From: Turbatrix aceti
Taxonomy: Eukaryota; Nematoda; Chromadorea; Rhabditida; Panagrolaimidae
DNA length: 64,000 nt
Assembly: GCA_963969345.1 (NCBI GenBank)
Contig: OZ017770.1
Location: 4,845,246-4,909,245 of the forward strand
Direction of reading: 5' to 3'
Within the stretch, counting starts at the first letter, position 1, and each line of letters begins with the position of its first letter. A program made the position numbers and the translations under genes. The notes beneath the pieces are model-generated. The model ran no database searches and was not told the origin of the DNA. It was given only the letters and a program-made list of their open reading frames with translations. Positions 13,334 to 25,398 of this stretch are shown piece by piece.

Positions 13334-13494
13334 CCTATTAACAAGAAAAGTTAGGTCAGGTTTAAAGCTATGCAAAGTTTAGTTGGATAAAAAAACTATT
13401 AACAAGAATTAACAAGAAAAGTTAGGTCCTATTAACAAGAAAAGTTAGGTCAGGTTTAAAGCTATGCAAAGTTTAGTTGGATAAAAAAACTATT
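13334..13494. repeat. 94-base imperfect tandem repeat, unit A
   Basis: Two copies of a block starting cctattaacaagaaaag and ending ggataaaaaaactatt, with a period of 94 bases. A partial 'aacaagaattaacaag' linker sits between them. The same structure is found in units B and C. Confidence 0.85.
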
Positions 13495-14541
13495 TGAATC
13501 ATCGAACAAACAGCACAGCTGTATACGTCGATGTGCTCTGTGCTGTAGCATTTTACTTAAGACTGTCCATTTCCTGCGCGAAGCGCAAACATAGCTAACA
13601 ATGAAAATTATTTAAAAGCATGTCAGATTTTGTGTATTGCGAAACCTCAGTTTTACTTCCTGGAAAACTTTTCGTATGTCTCATACCCCAAACAGAACCA
13701 TAAATCTTCCAGACTGCGGTGCAACAGTCACAGCTCGTGAACGTGTATAAAAGATTTTTCACTTTGCGCAATGAAGTTAAACCTTTCAGAAAAAAAAACA
13801 GGGAAATAAAGGATCAGTAAACATCGAAAATATAAAACTTCCAGAATTCACAACTTTTTTAGAGACAGTATAATAGTACTCATGTCACATGCGTATTAAA
13901 TAATACAGCACTTGGATAAATAGTAAAGGGCAAGAAGAGAGAAAGATGAGGTCATGATTTATGAAAAGGTGGGACGACACCCCCAAGACTCAGTCTTGGA
14001 TCACGAGAAGGAATCAGGATGAACTATTTTTAAACATTTTTTTGGCATTAGCAACGACTATTTTCCTTACAGATTAACGGTGATATTGTTTCAAACTGGG
14101 TTTCATTCTTGATTGCGGGTGAGCTGTTTTTTTTTCAAACAAAGAAGCAAACTAGACAAACGCACGATTACAAAAAACACCCCTTATTTTGTTTTTCTGG
14201 CCTCGTAGATCACTGATAAGGAATACTTTACGAATTGGCATCTTCAGGAAAAAAACAGATAGAAGCAACGCAAAGCTCGTCAATGCAAACGAAGATGACG
14301 AGTAGAGAAAGAAAACAAGCGCGGTTTGCGCAAGGTCAGTGTCAGTGTTTTGGCGTTTGCGATCGCGCGCGCGTATTGTGTCCCCTTTTAGTCATGCAAA
14401 AAAAATTCTCTGACAAACGACATTCCCCAGCCAGAATTTGCGGCTAGTTTTTTTTCTAACGATAAATATTACTTCCTCGTATTTTTTAAATGCTAAATGA
14501 TAGGTGAGCAACGGGGGCTACACAAAGCATACATTTATTAT

Positions 14542-17071
14542 TTACAACATCTTGCTTTTACAAACTTCAACGATAACTTCAATTTTGTTTCCATTACATC
14601 GCGCATACCAGTCATTATTTTGATAAATGGATCGTGAGTTTTCGGCATCCTGTGGCGAAGCTTTCGATAAAAAGTCTTGAATTCCCTTCCAGTACTCTCG
14701 GGGGTTCATCGGGTTCGCCCTTCCGTTCCGGTACAAATTGTAGTGGAAAATAGCGGATTCACTAGTCTCAAACGTGAATGCAAACTTTGGCTCACTGTTC
14801 AGTTGATGTAGGTACTTTTCCACGACGGAGTCGTTGATCTCTTCTTCAATTTTTGGAAAAATAGTATCACAAGCTTCCTTGAAGACGCTGTCAACATCAA
14901 TGCCCAGGTCACTGCAAACATTCGTAAGCGTAGTACCGGCGACTTTGATGATGCCGCAGTAAGATTTGGCTTTTTTGAAACCAAAATATTCGAAAATGGC
15001 AAAGCTCAATTTGAGAACACGCATGAGGTTATCCGTATCTTTGATGTTGTGCAGAATCTGGCTGACCATTCGATAGTTCATGGCAGTGAAGTTGAGTCCT
15101 TTGAGCATTTTCTGAGTTGACAAAAAGTTTTCCTTCTTTTCGTCGCGCTGATCCACAATTAGGTTTGATTCGGCGCCCAAGTTGTAATTTTTGCTGAAGT
15201 CCTGGTATGTCAGGTTTCCTGAGTTCACGGAAGACAGGTCATTCAATAACGCCGTTTGTTGAGCCGGAGTCATGGTAAGCAGTGTATTATGGCTAATTTC
15301 TTGTCCGCTAATGAGAACTCCACCGTTGTGGCCAAAAGTGATCTCGTTTTTAAGACCGAGTCTGTTGTTCTGAAAAAAATCGAAAATGAAAACAAAATTG
15401 AAGTCTAAAAAAAACTTACAATTCGTGTCAAGTCATAGACCTTGCGGAAGAATTCTACTCTGTTTTTGTCAGACGCGGGAAAACTTCGAATGATGCGCTT
15501 GTTTCGAACGTAGACATCGGGTTCCGTGTCTCTTAGAACGGCTTTCATTCGTTCAAAGCCGAGCTGAGACTTTCTTGTATCCAGCGATGATTCCAGTGTA
15601 TCCAGAGTCGCTGTTTGAACGTCTCTGATGATTTGTTGCGACGTTTTAAAATTCACAATTGAATGAGCAAACAACAAGCTGCTCAATGAAAACTGGACAA
15701 CTTCTAGCGTAGAAATCTCGTTGTTGTCGCGATACCTAGAATTTAAATCTTTAATTAAAAAATAAAAAATGGATGTCGTCCTTACTTTCTGTACATGCCA
15801 TAGGCACCGTTGGTGATACCAGCAGCACCGATACCAACGGCAGCAGCTTGCAGAGCATTGACGCCATAGATAGCTCCCATAGAAATCTCAACAGCGGAAC
15901 TCGCGGCTCCTGCAAGAGCCCTGGCAGCTTCAGCGCTTCCGATGCCAATGGCAGAGCCGACAATCGTGATCCACGCTGCACGGGTTTCCTCGCACAATGG
16001 AGCAATGTTTTGCCGGTGAAGTGCACGATCCACAAGAGTATGAACAGATCGTCCTGAACCGTAGATCATCCCTGTGAAGCCGGCAGCGGATGCACCGAGG
16101 AGCAGCACCGGGGCCACTGCTATGCCGCCGATTGTACTGACAGCAACGATACCGAGAGCGCCCAGCGTGACTCCAGTAGTCACGTTGTCAGCGAGATGCA
16201 GGATAGTATGGCCAGGAGAAGAAGCCGGAGTGTTACCGAATGACAAATCCAGCTTTTCGAGGGCTTCATCGAGCGACATAATGCTTTTTTCATCGGAAAT
16301 GTTGATGTTGGGAAAATCATCCTTGACGTCGTAGTACCCATTCGTCGGATAGCAAATCTCTGCTTTCGGCAACTTGTTATTTTTCAAGTAGTGCTAAAAA
16401 TTTTTAAATATTTAAATATCAAAAATACTAAAAAAAAACATACCGTCCAATTTTTGTACACTCGGCCGTCCAAATCCACGTACCAACAGTTGTGAGAACT
16501 AACAGGATCGCTTTTGAGAATTTTCATAATAGGAATAGGTTTAATGTCGTAATCCCTTTTAACCTCGACCGCAACTTCATCGCTGACTTCACCTTTGCTC
16601 TTCTTTTTTTCTTTTTTGAGTGGAAACTTCAAAACGACGAAGACAAATGATACCAGCAATTTTGAGGCATCTGGGCGTTCCAGCTTCAAAATTTTTTCAA
16701 TCAGATCTATGACCGTTGATTGTTGATCTTTAGTGTACATCTTGAAAAGAGGAACGACATCTTCGTTGTCGACCTCGCCATAGTGAAATTCATACAAATC
16801 GTCACTTTCGGCTGAAAAAAATTAATTAAAGCGTAAATCAAAAAAAAAACTCACCATCTGGCATTCCATAAATAAGATAACATATTTTCGTGCCCAAGAG
16901 TTCCCGTTGATCAATCGTATTTTTGCCGTCAATTGAGATATAGTACTCGTCGTATTCGCATGGTGAATAGTTTCTATGTAGTTCAAGCTGTAGTCGACGT
17001 GCACTTTGTGGAAAGTCTTCCATAACAACACCCGCTGTCGAATCCATGACTGAAACTGACTTCGATTCCAT
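14542..17071 (-). CDS. DUF4781-type protein, copy A
   Basis: The biochemical role is unknown. Exons 17071-16855, 16811-16444, 16393-15786, 15735-15420 and 15369-14542 join in phase to 778 residues. The central part resembles arthropod DUF4781 proteins as I remember them. It has a WYVDLDGRVYKNWT segment and a glycine/alanine-rich, possibly membrane-associated stretch at about 268-305. A YGSGRSVHTLVDRALHRQ motif follows at about 306-323, with an ETRAAW motif and a second small-residue-rich segment after it. The C-terminal third is hydrophilic and helical. There is no signal peptide, and a KKEKKKSK basic patch lies near residue 150. The start is the first in-frame ATG after the upstream GC-rich segment. 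It is divergent from Sin1, 810 bases away. Family assignment is from memory and needs a profile search. Confidence 0.72.
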
Positions 17072-17881
17072 ACACCTGGTTAAATAGGATCGCGCGCGCA
17101 CGCATGAGTCATCGGGGGGTTGACCGCACTTTTTTTGACACAGGGATAACTCGTATTGTTTTGCTAATAAAAAAACAAACAAATGACGTATGTTTTGGCT
17201 ACAAGTTTAACGACAAACAGAAAAAAAACAAGCAGTTTCAAAAGTGAGGCAGCTATTACAAGTTTAGCGGAAGAATGAATGCAAAATACTTTTTTTAAGG
17301 TGTACGTAGCAAAGCATACCACTGCGAATAACCGGAATCACGGATGCTTTCGTGCACCGCAAAAAAAGTTTTATTGTTGTCAAACAGCACATGCCTGTCA
17401 CAAGCACCTATTCCACAAAAATAATCTTGACATAAGCCGTGAATAAAAAATATAATCGGTTAAAGTTGTAAGTTTGCTCAGATTTCATCACAGAAAAGGT
17501 CCGAATGCCCCTTTGAGGCTCAGAGGCCCTCATTGTGCTACAATTTCACTTTATTACGTCGTACAAAAAACTATTATGACTAAGTGCTCAGTCAAAAAAT
17601 ACAGGGTAAATAAATGTGTTCGTCGACATGCTTCTCACCGATCGCGGATAGTTTGTCCGCAATCTCTCATGCAAATGTTGCGCGCACGATGCATAGCTTA
17701 GGCACGCTGACGATTTTGTTTTTCAATGAATTGCTCAAAATCAACTGTCCGTAAGGCGTGTGCATGTTCTTGTTGTGATATCACACGTCGTCTTATCATT
17801 ATGCACATCGTAACATCATTCCTCAGTGCCTACATTTTATGTAGGCCTGTTGGATATTAGCTTTTTCCTACTAACCGTGTT
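17072..17881. promoter_or_regulatory. Divergent region between DUF4781-type gene and Sin1, unit A
   Basis: 810 bases between two divergent starts, probably carrying both promoters. An AP-1-like TGAGTCA lies at 17105-17111, 34 bases upstream of the DUF4781-type start, next to an alternating gcgcgcgc stretch (about 17089-17100). The same arrangement is kept in units B (27962-27968) and C (32989-32995). Regulatory function is inferred. Confidence 0.35.
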
Positions 17882-19812
17882 ATGGCTTCCTTTGCTAAAT
17901 CAGATTTACAAAACTGGATTCGATCCGAATTTCGATCTCTCGATCAACAGCGAATTGTACGACACGTTTTACCACCCGTGGAGTTAAAGGCCGCTCCCGG
18001 AGGATTGCCTTTGGGCTTTGGCGATCAACACGATGATTCTGACGATAGTTCGGACACGTCTTCTTCCGAAGATTTTATTCTCGACGTTTCTACCCTCAAT
18101 TCTGCGAGGTCTACACAAAAAGCTGTGAATTTAAAGTCTACTAACGTTATAAAACACAACTCTCATCGATATGCTATTCCGAAACAAGGCAAGATGCTTT
18201 GCATGGTCAAGAAACAGATTTTTGTCAAACCAGCGAGTTCGTATACTTCTGAGTGAGTTCTTGCTTGACTTTTGTGATTTATATTTATAAAAACTTTTTA
18301 GACTGATTGCAGCAGCAATTCACAACACCGGGAATCCGTTTGACAACTACGCTAAATTTGACATATCATATCGAGGTTTGCATCATAACGACAAGGTGTT
18401 CAACGTTGTATTTCCCTTTGCTGCGTTGACACGCACTGAACAAGCTGAGGGAAAGACTTATTTTGCTATGAATATTGCGATTGCCCGCGGTGGAACGATG
18501 GGTGATCTCATCGGGCTGAGCTGTTACCTCTACACCGAAGCCAAGCGTTTGCCTCCTTGGTAAGCCACGTTTTATTATATTCATGTTCCTTGCATAGCCT
18601 ATCCCATTTTTATTTTCAGCACCAGCGTGACGGACTACACCCTGTACCACGCTGAAGACGGCAAGCCTGAAATCGATTTTCCTCGAATCCCGAGGGCTGT
18701 CAAGGTTGAAAATCATAACTTTACCGAGTTGGCCTTGGTGCCGAAGTCATCTATACCTGACATTGAGCATGTCAAAGTTTCTGTGACTGTTTACCTTGTC
18801 AACAAACATCAGTACACTTTTGATATCGATAATCGCGATGTTCAACTTCGTGAAGTTCGCGACACTGCAGTTCAACTTCGGCAACGCGACATCGTTGATG
18901 AAAAGCAAGCTGATGAGGATTGGAAGGATGAGTACTTCCTTGAATTGCTGGATGAACCGGATCAGATGGTTGACCTGAACCTGACGATTGCCAACGTTGG
19001 CACTACACAGTTTGTTTTGCTTCGGAAAAACAGTATGTTAATTTTATATAATTTCTGTTTTTTATGATCTTTTTTTAGGTAGACGAGGAAATTTCGACGT
19101 TGGTGGCTCCGAAACAATCGAAAGCGCAAATATGTCTGCTACTCCTGAAATGATCAATTCAAGTTCACCCAAGAAGACCAGCCAGGCAGAATCTTTTCCC
19201 TTCACATTTTACGTTGATCGAATTCGCAAGCTTCGATCTCGTGTTCCAATAACTATCAGTAAGTTTTTCCCTTTCATTTTTTTTCTAGATTGTATAATAT
19301 AACATTTTTGAGCATTTCAACGAGATCGTGTAGAGATCGTACCTGTGAATTCAGACCGGCGGCGCTTTTTGGTGCCGAAAAGGATCGAGTTCAAGTTAAT
19401 CGCACGCGTCGAACTCGCTCCGGAGAAGTCTCATGGCTCTGGACGTCGCCAGGTGCAGCTCACCTCTTTGGGCGTTTCGGACGAGCACACACTCGAGTTT
19501 CACGGCATGCTGAATGCTTTGAACCGCTCAGACTCTTCGCCTGTGCAAAATATGTCTTCTTTTTATCACGATTCACCGACGAGTTCGGGTATCCCGTCAC
19601 TCAATAATTCGTCTTCAACGCCGAGCTACATTTTTGCCCATCCGTCTGACATTATGTCGCTCATGGAGGGCTTCAAATGGAAGACAATGGTACCCTTCAA
19701 AGTGCAAAGAAGGATGGTACTGCACTTCTTCTGGGCCAAGGCGCTCTGTAAGCATTACCCTCGATTAAAACGATTTTTTTCTTATTTCCCACGCGAGAGA
19801 AGGAAAGCGTAA
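17882..19812 (+). pseudogene. Sin1 (TORC2 subunit), 3'-truncated copy A fused to unit B sequence
   Basis: Sin1 is an essential subunit of TOR complex 2 that presents AGC kinases such as Akt. This copy is identical in structure to the complete gene at 33729-35841 for exons 1-4 and most of exon 5. It keeps the CRIM domain (GNPFDNYAKFDI onward). At 19689 the duplication junction replaces the rest of exon 5 and all of exon 6. The frame stays open across the junction and adds 40 unrelated residues, ending at 19812, for a predicted 566 residues. The C-terminal PH-like region is lost. Exons are 17882-18252, 18302-18559, 18620-19032, 19079-19258 and 19334-19812. Whether it is expressed is unknown. 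Confidence 0.85.
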
Positions 19813-22800
19813 TCTATTTGAGCAAGATATGCATCATCATCATCAACAACGAGAAATCGCGTGGCAGAACGTGTAGTTGAACAAAGTGCCCGAGAAACCG
19901 TACCAGAAGTGGTGTAGTGAATCACCCCTGGCAGAAACTGTGGAAAAAAACCATTTCAGACAAAAAACACAGTCATGGAAACAAGAAAAGTCATAAGTCT
20001 GATCAGGAACAATTTGAGAAAAGCATGTTACACGCGAAGAATTATGCATACCTGACAAATAACGATATAAATAAAATATTCCGTCAGATTATCTAATGTC
20101 CATGAGCTAGACAATGATTTTGTACGCTCAGGTGAGCGCATATAGAAAAACTAAATTTCTATATCGCATTTGACAAAGCATTGCGCAGCAAAGGGAATAA
20201 ATAAAAAATTTAGTTCATGGCTAGACTTTTGAGCTGCTTAAACTTCGGGTGTTATTTTTCTTAGCCACCTTTATGCGCGCTTACTGCGCAGCACGTGTCC
20301 AAGGAAAAATGTGTTCCTTCAATCGTTTCTCGGTAAAAAACAAAACAACGAACAGAAACAACAAGTGAAGCGAGATCAAAAAAAAGTCGGTACACGGAAA
20401 TATGACACCCGGCTAAAAAATATGATGCTTTTAATTGCGAAACTAAGCATTCAAAAATAATGCATCACAATTCTTGATGCTTTCTGCGCACCCTTTATGA
20501 GTGTAATAACCCACAGGCAAGCTAGCAAGAAAAAGAAATTACCAGGTGTCGGTGTGCGACTCGTTAAAAAGGCACCCCTCCCGCCTAGTGCCCGGCAGTA
20601 AGTGAGAGTCCGGCGCCAAAGGGAACACTAACACAGGCGAGAAAGAAGTAGCCGTTAGTTAGCGCGCCTACTTTTATGAAAGCTGGCAAGCATTCGAAGC
20701 GGGCTTGTAGTTAATAAAAGAGCTCGATCAAAAAAATATAGGTAAAAGCAGGGTGTTTTTTAGTGTTATTTTGTCCCATTGCCTCGGAGTTGGTTCATTG
20801 AGACTGAAAGAAAGGAAGGAGTGGCAGAGAACATGATATACCGAAAGTCTGCACAATTCGAGGAATAAATAAGCATTCGAGTTCCAAAACCTATCTCATT
20901 CCAGGCACGGGAGTCTTTGTTTCAGAAAAAATGGCAAATACGGGCGATGCCAAAAATTTAAGTAAAATCCAAGTAGGCTGCAACGAAATGGGCAAGCGCT
21001 TGTGTTTACTTTTTACAAATATCTCAGCAAAGAGTGAGAATACAAAAATTATGTAGCGAACAAAAACAAAAAGTTGATATGAGTACAAAGGGGAAAAACA
21101 ATTTGTACAAATATTAACATGCACCTTAAGATGTCATTCTAAGAAATCAGAAAACCTTTTGTAATTTTGTTTGTAAAGCTTTGCACATGCACCCATGTAA
21201 GTATTTAACGTCGCTACAATGAATTTAATTATTTAGTACTTTGTCTGTAAAAGATGTCAATATCTCTTGAAATAAACTCGAAGAACAGAAAGCACAAGGC
21301 GCTCATTGTACCAAAATTAGACTATCAATATCAGAGTGCACTTCTAACAAAGCGTATATGCGCCAATTTTTTTACAGCAACTTTTCTGTACGACTCTGCA
21401 AGCAAACACTGTAGATTGTAGCCAATAGCATTCTTATGTTTGGAATACTTCCGCTCATGCTCATGACCTATGACCAAAAAAGAAGTTACATAAATGGGAA
21501 TTGCGCATGATTCAAAAACCGGTGTATGTGTTTGTATGCCTAAGGTATTTCGGAAGACAGGTGCAAGGACAGAAAAAAACTGAACCATGACCGCAGCGGT
21601 CAAAATGATGATGAATTTATCACGGAGCATCAAGATGCAACACAAAGCAAACCCATAGCATCAAAAAAACATGTGTATATTGGTATCGAATTTTAACTGA
21701 AGTCATACAAAGAAATACATACACCCAGCGGAACGGGAAAACATGTTTTTAGTTAACGCAGTTACCACCTTTACAGGATTGCCAACAACTAAGAACCATA
21801 ACCCTGCTAGATAAAATAAGATGCTCGCGTACAACTGCAGCTAGGGATAATGAAAGAAAAGATGATCTAAATTGTATTGCCCTCGCAGAAATCCCTTTCG
21901 CTAAATGCGGGCAAAGTCAGGATAACGGAGCGCTAAGATATTCATTCTCATAACGACAATCACATCTAACCTGTTTAAATTAAACTTTCTAGTGGAAGCA
22001 TGCATAAAAAAAGCCGGCGTTTTTGATTAAAACATAATGCATAACAGTAGATACTTTGTGCATGTTAAGCACAAGACAGTAAAAACATAAAACTGTTAGA
22101 GCATCTTTCCGAGATTATTTCTCCTTGTCTCTTCAGTGAGCGATATGAAATGGTTCTCGAGAATTCATGTGCGCAATAACAAATATAATCATCTTGTTCT
22201 TGTTCTGGGCCTCATGTTTTCCCCTCTGGCTAGTTTTTTTTCAAAAACATAAAAGCACCGGTAAGTGAGTGAGCAGGTGAGCGACTGTTGGTTATTGTGA
22301 CCAAAATTCGCTTACTCGTTCGCTCAACTCCCCTCTCTCTTTATGCCTAGAAAATTAATTTTTTTCCAGGATACATGTTCGGAAAAAAAATCCAGCAACA
22401 GACAATACATACATACATCACAAGTACGACTTCTGTCCCGCTGCAAAGAAGGAAGGAAGGCATAGTATCACTGTTTGTCCCAGTCAAACCTCCCTCCTTT
22501 GCGACACATTTGCAAGGTTCCCCTCTCGCCGGTAATGCATAACAAAAAAATCTGTTCGTGCTTTGTACAGCTTAATTTAATGGGTTCATTCTTGGCAGAA
22601 TGACTAACAAGAACCAAGAATTAAGTAATGCCAAAAAAATGTGCTACAATCCATCGCCCTGGATAACCCGAAGATAAACGGGGCAGACGTCAAGAAAAAT
22701 GGCGGGGAGTCAAAAAATAGCGACTGCGATGAAAAGCTGACACACAAAAATTGGATGGAAACAGATCGGAGGGGTATATGGAGCTCCACAGCTGAAAAAA

Positions 22801-25398
22801 ACGGCGATATAAACTTTTTATCGGGCGTACGTACAACACATGCGACGACACAAAACTGTGCTCTGAGTCATCTCCTCGATTCGAGGCCCCTCGACACGAT
22901 TTTTTACTGATATTGTCGGTCGACAAAATTCAAAAATAAATAAATAAATAAATAAAGATCAATAAGAGACGATTTTGATGGACGATGCAGCCCATGCAAA
23001 CTCGTAAACATGAAAAAAAATAATGGCAGTAATTTTTTAATATGCGGGAACAATTTTTTTTCCATTAACTATTTTGAAGCGAAAGTAGGGAGAGCATTTG
23101 ACACGCCATAAGCTGTAACTTGTTTTTGCCCACGTATGAAAAAAAGGTGGGTACAGGTTGTCGATGCTTTCAATGCGGAAAAGTCGTCATTCAATTTTGG
23201 TCTCGTTGCACCAATGCTCACGCAGCCAACGCATCGAACTGAATTATGGGGACCGTGAAAAAATTGAGTCAATAGTACAAAAAAAATTCTTCAAGATTGG
23301 AATAGGCGACGTGATTTCAAAATTTAATCATGGCTTGACAAAAAAAACTGAATTTTTAATCAAATACGTGCACACATTCAGGAAATATACGTATACACTT
23401 CGACGCAAACTGGGCCATTTATCAAAAGATTTACGTAATCGAACCGCAGGCAACAGTTGTTAAAGGTATGTAGTACATCAATTCCATTTCACCCAACACA
23501 TCACACTTTGTTGTTCTATAAAAAGTGTATGCATGTGCGATGATGTGCTGCACGACTATAACCAGCTATTATGAGGATTATGATGAGTCAGGACTGGTTA
23601 AAATTCTGATAACAACCAAAATTGTCAGACACAAAACAAAAAAAAAGAGAATGTCCTGCTAAGTGGCACCACCACACCCATTCAAGCATCCAGCAATTGA
23701 TCTCAACCCAATCAGCGAAAATGATAAACCTAGCAGCGATAAAAACCCAGGCACCTATTTTACACGTGATTCAAACAACATCAAACACTGAAAAAACTTT
23801 TTCTATATTACATTACCGAGAGCAAAACCACCGAATCGCAGCCTCAAATCGCCCTACAGCCTCGACGACAAAGGTCTTCGCGGGCAAAATAAGCATGGAA
23901 AAAAGGCAGTTAAACATTTTAAGGCCAATTAGCGGTGAAAAGTGTCGCCGTCGTGCGTTAACCCCCAAATACCACAAATAGACGAAGTCGGGCTGCGATA
24001 AAATGTTTAAGGTGCAAACAATGACAACACCTTTGAACAAAAAAATGCAATCGCCAATAAACTTTTTCATAGTCGCTCTAAACACATCTTCATATGTCAA
24101 ACAGATTAAGGAAAGTTAAAAAAATAAGAGCGGATTGCCGACAGCTTTCGTGATCGGTCGACAAGAAAAATCTGCAAAACAAGCGCGTTTCCTATTAACA
24201 AGAAAAGTTAGGTCAGGTTTAAAGCTATGCAAAGTTTAGTTGGATAAAAAAACTATTAACAAGAATTAACAAGAAAAGTTAGGTCCTATTAACAAGAAAA
24301 GTTAGGTCAGGTTTAAAGCTATGCAAAGTTTAGTTGGATAAAAAAACTATTTGAATCATCGAACAAACAGCACAGCTGTATACGTCGATGTGCTCTGTGC
24401 TGTAGCATTTTACTTAAGACTGTCCATTTCCTGCGCGAAGCGCAAACATAGCTAACAATGAAAATTATTTAAAAGCATGTCAGATTTTGTGTATTGCGAA
24501 ACCTCAGTTTTACTTCCTGGAAAACTTTTCGTATGTCTCATACCCCAAACAGAACCATAAATCTTCCAGACTGCGGTGCAACAGTCACAGCTCGTGAACG
24601 TGTATAAAAGATTTTTCACTTTGCGCAATGAAGTTAAACCTTTCAGAAAAAAAAACAGGGAAATAAAGGATCAGTAAACATCGAAAATATAAAACTTCCA
24701 GAATTCACAACTTTTTTAGAGACAGTATAATAGTACTCATGTCACATGCGTATTAAATAATACAGCACTTGGATAAATAGTAAAGGGCAAGAAGAGAGAA
24801 AGATGAGGTCATGATTTATGAAAAGGTGGGACGACACCCCCAAGACTCAGTCTTGGATCACGAGAAGGAATCAGGATGAACTATTTTTAAACATTTTTTT
24901 GGCATTAGCAACGACTATTTTCCTTACAGATTAACGGTGATATTGTTTCAAACTGGGTTTCATTCTTGATTGCGGGTGAGCTGTTTTTTTTTCAAACAAA
25001 GAAGCAAACTAGACAAACGCACGATTACAAAAAACACCCCTTATTTTGTTTTTCTGGCCTCGTAGATCACTGATAAGGAATACTTTACGAATTGGCATCT
25101 TCAGGAAAAAAACAGATAGAAGCAACGCAAAGCTCGTCAATGCAAACGAAGATGACGAGTAGAGAAAGAAAACAAGCGCGGTTTGCGCAAGGTCAGTGTC
25201 AGTGTTTTGGCGTTTGCGATCGCGCGCGCGTATTGTGTCCCCTTTTAGTCATGCAAAAAAAATTCTCTGACAAACGACATTCCCCAGCCAGAATTTGCGG
25301 CTAGTTTTTTTTCTAACGATAAATATTACTTCCTCGTATTTTTTAAATGCTAAATGATAGGTGAGCAACGGGGGCTACACAAAGCATACATTTATTAT
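19813..25398. other. Non-coding block of unit B
   Basis: A copy of the unit A non-coding block. It differs by a few substitutions and short indels, for example gaaca instead of ctaca near 20622 and a longer a-run near 21575. The 94-base tandem repeat recurs at about 24191-24351. No gene is recognised. Confidence 0.5.

Larger units (their letters stand above)
8831..14541. other. Non-coding block of unit A
   Basis: 5.7 kb with no recognisable gene. Open frames are short, lack family similarity and do not chain through splice sites. It contains an aaat-type microsatellite near 12075-12100, a 94-base tandem repeat at 13334-13494 and numerous A and T runs. No reverse transcriptase, transposase or terminal repeat was recognised. 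The block is repeated in full in unit B and from about 12685 onward in unit C. Confidence 0.5.
8831..19689. repeat. Tandem segmental duplication, unit A
   Basis: This is the first copy of a roughly 10.9 kb unit. It holds a long non-coding block, the DUF4781-type gene and Sin1 up to a point inside its fifth exon. Its left edge (the g at 8831 before taccctt) reappears at 19690 directly after the Sin1 break. Copies are almost identical, with scattered single-base differences and small indels, for example one fewer cat repeat in unit B near 19830. The junction shares only a single g. Confidence 0.93.

Noticed and set aside
8831..14541. Possible transposable element in the repeated non-coding block
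   Set aside because: No transposase, reverse transcriptase, integrase or terminal repeats were recognised; the unit edges fall in other sequence with only 1-3 shared bases.
17071..17182. Upstream extension of the DUF4781-type protein beginning FVFLLAKQYELSL
   Set aside because: The extension has no ATG (it begins at a TTG codon); the first in-frame ATG is at 17071.
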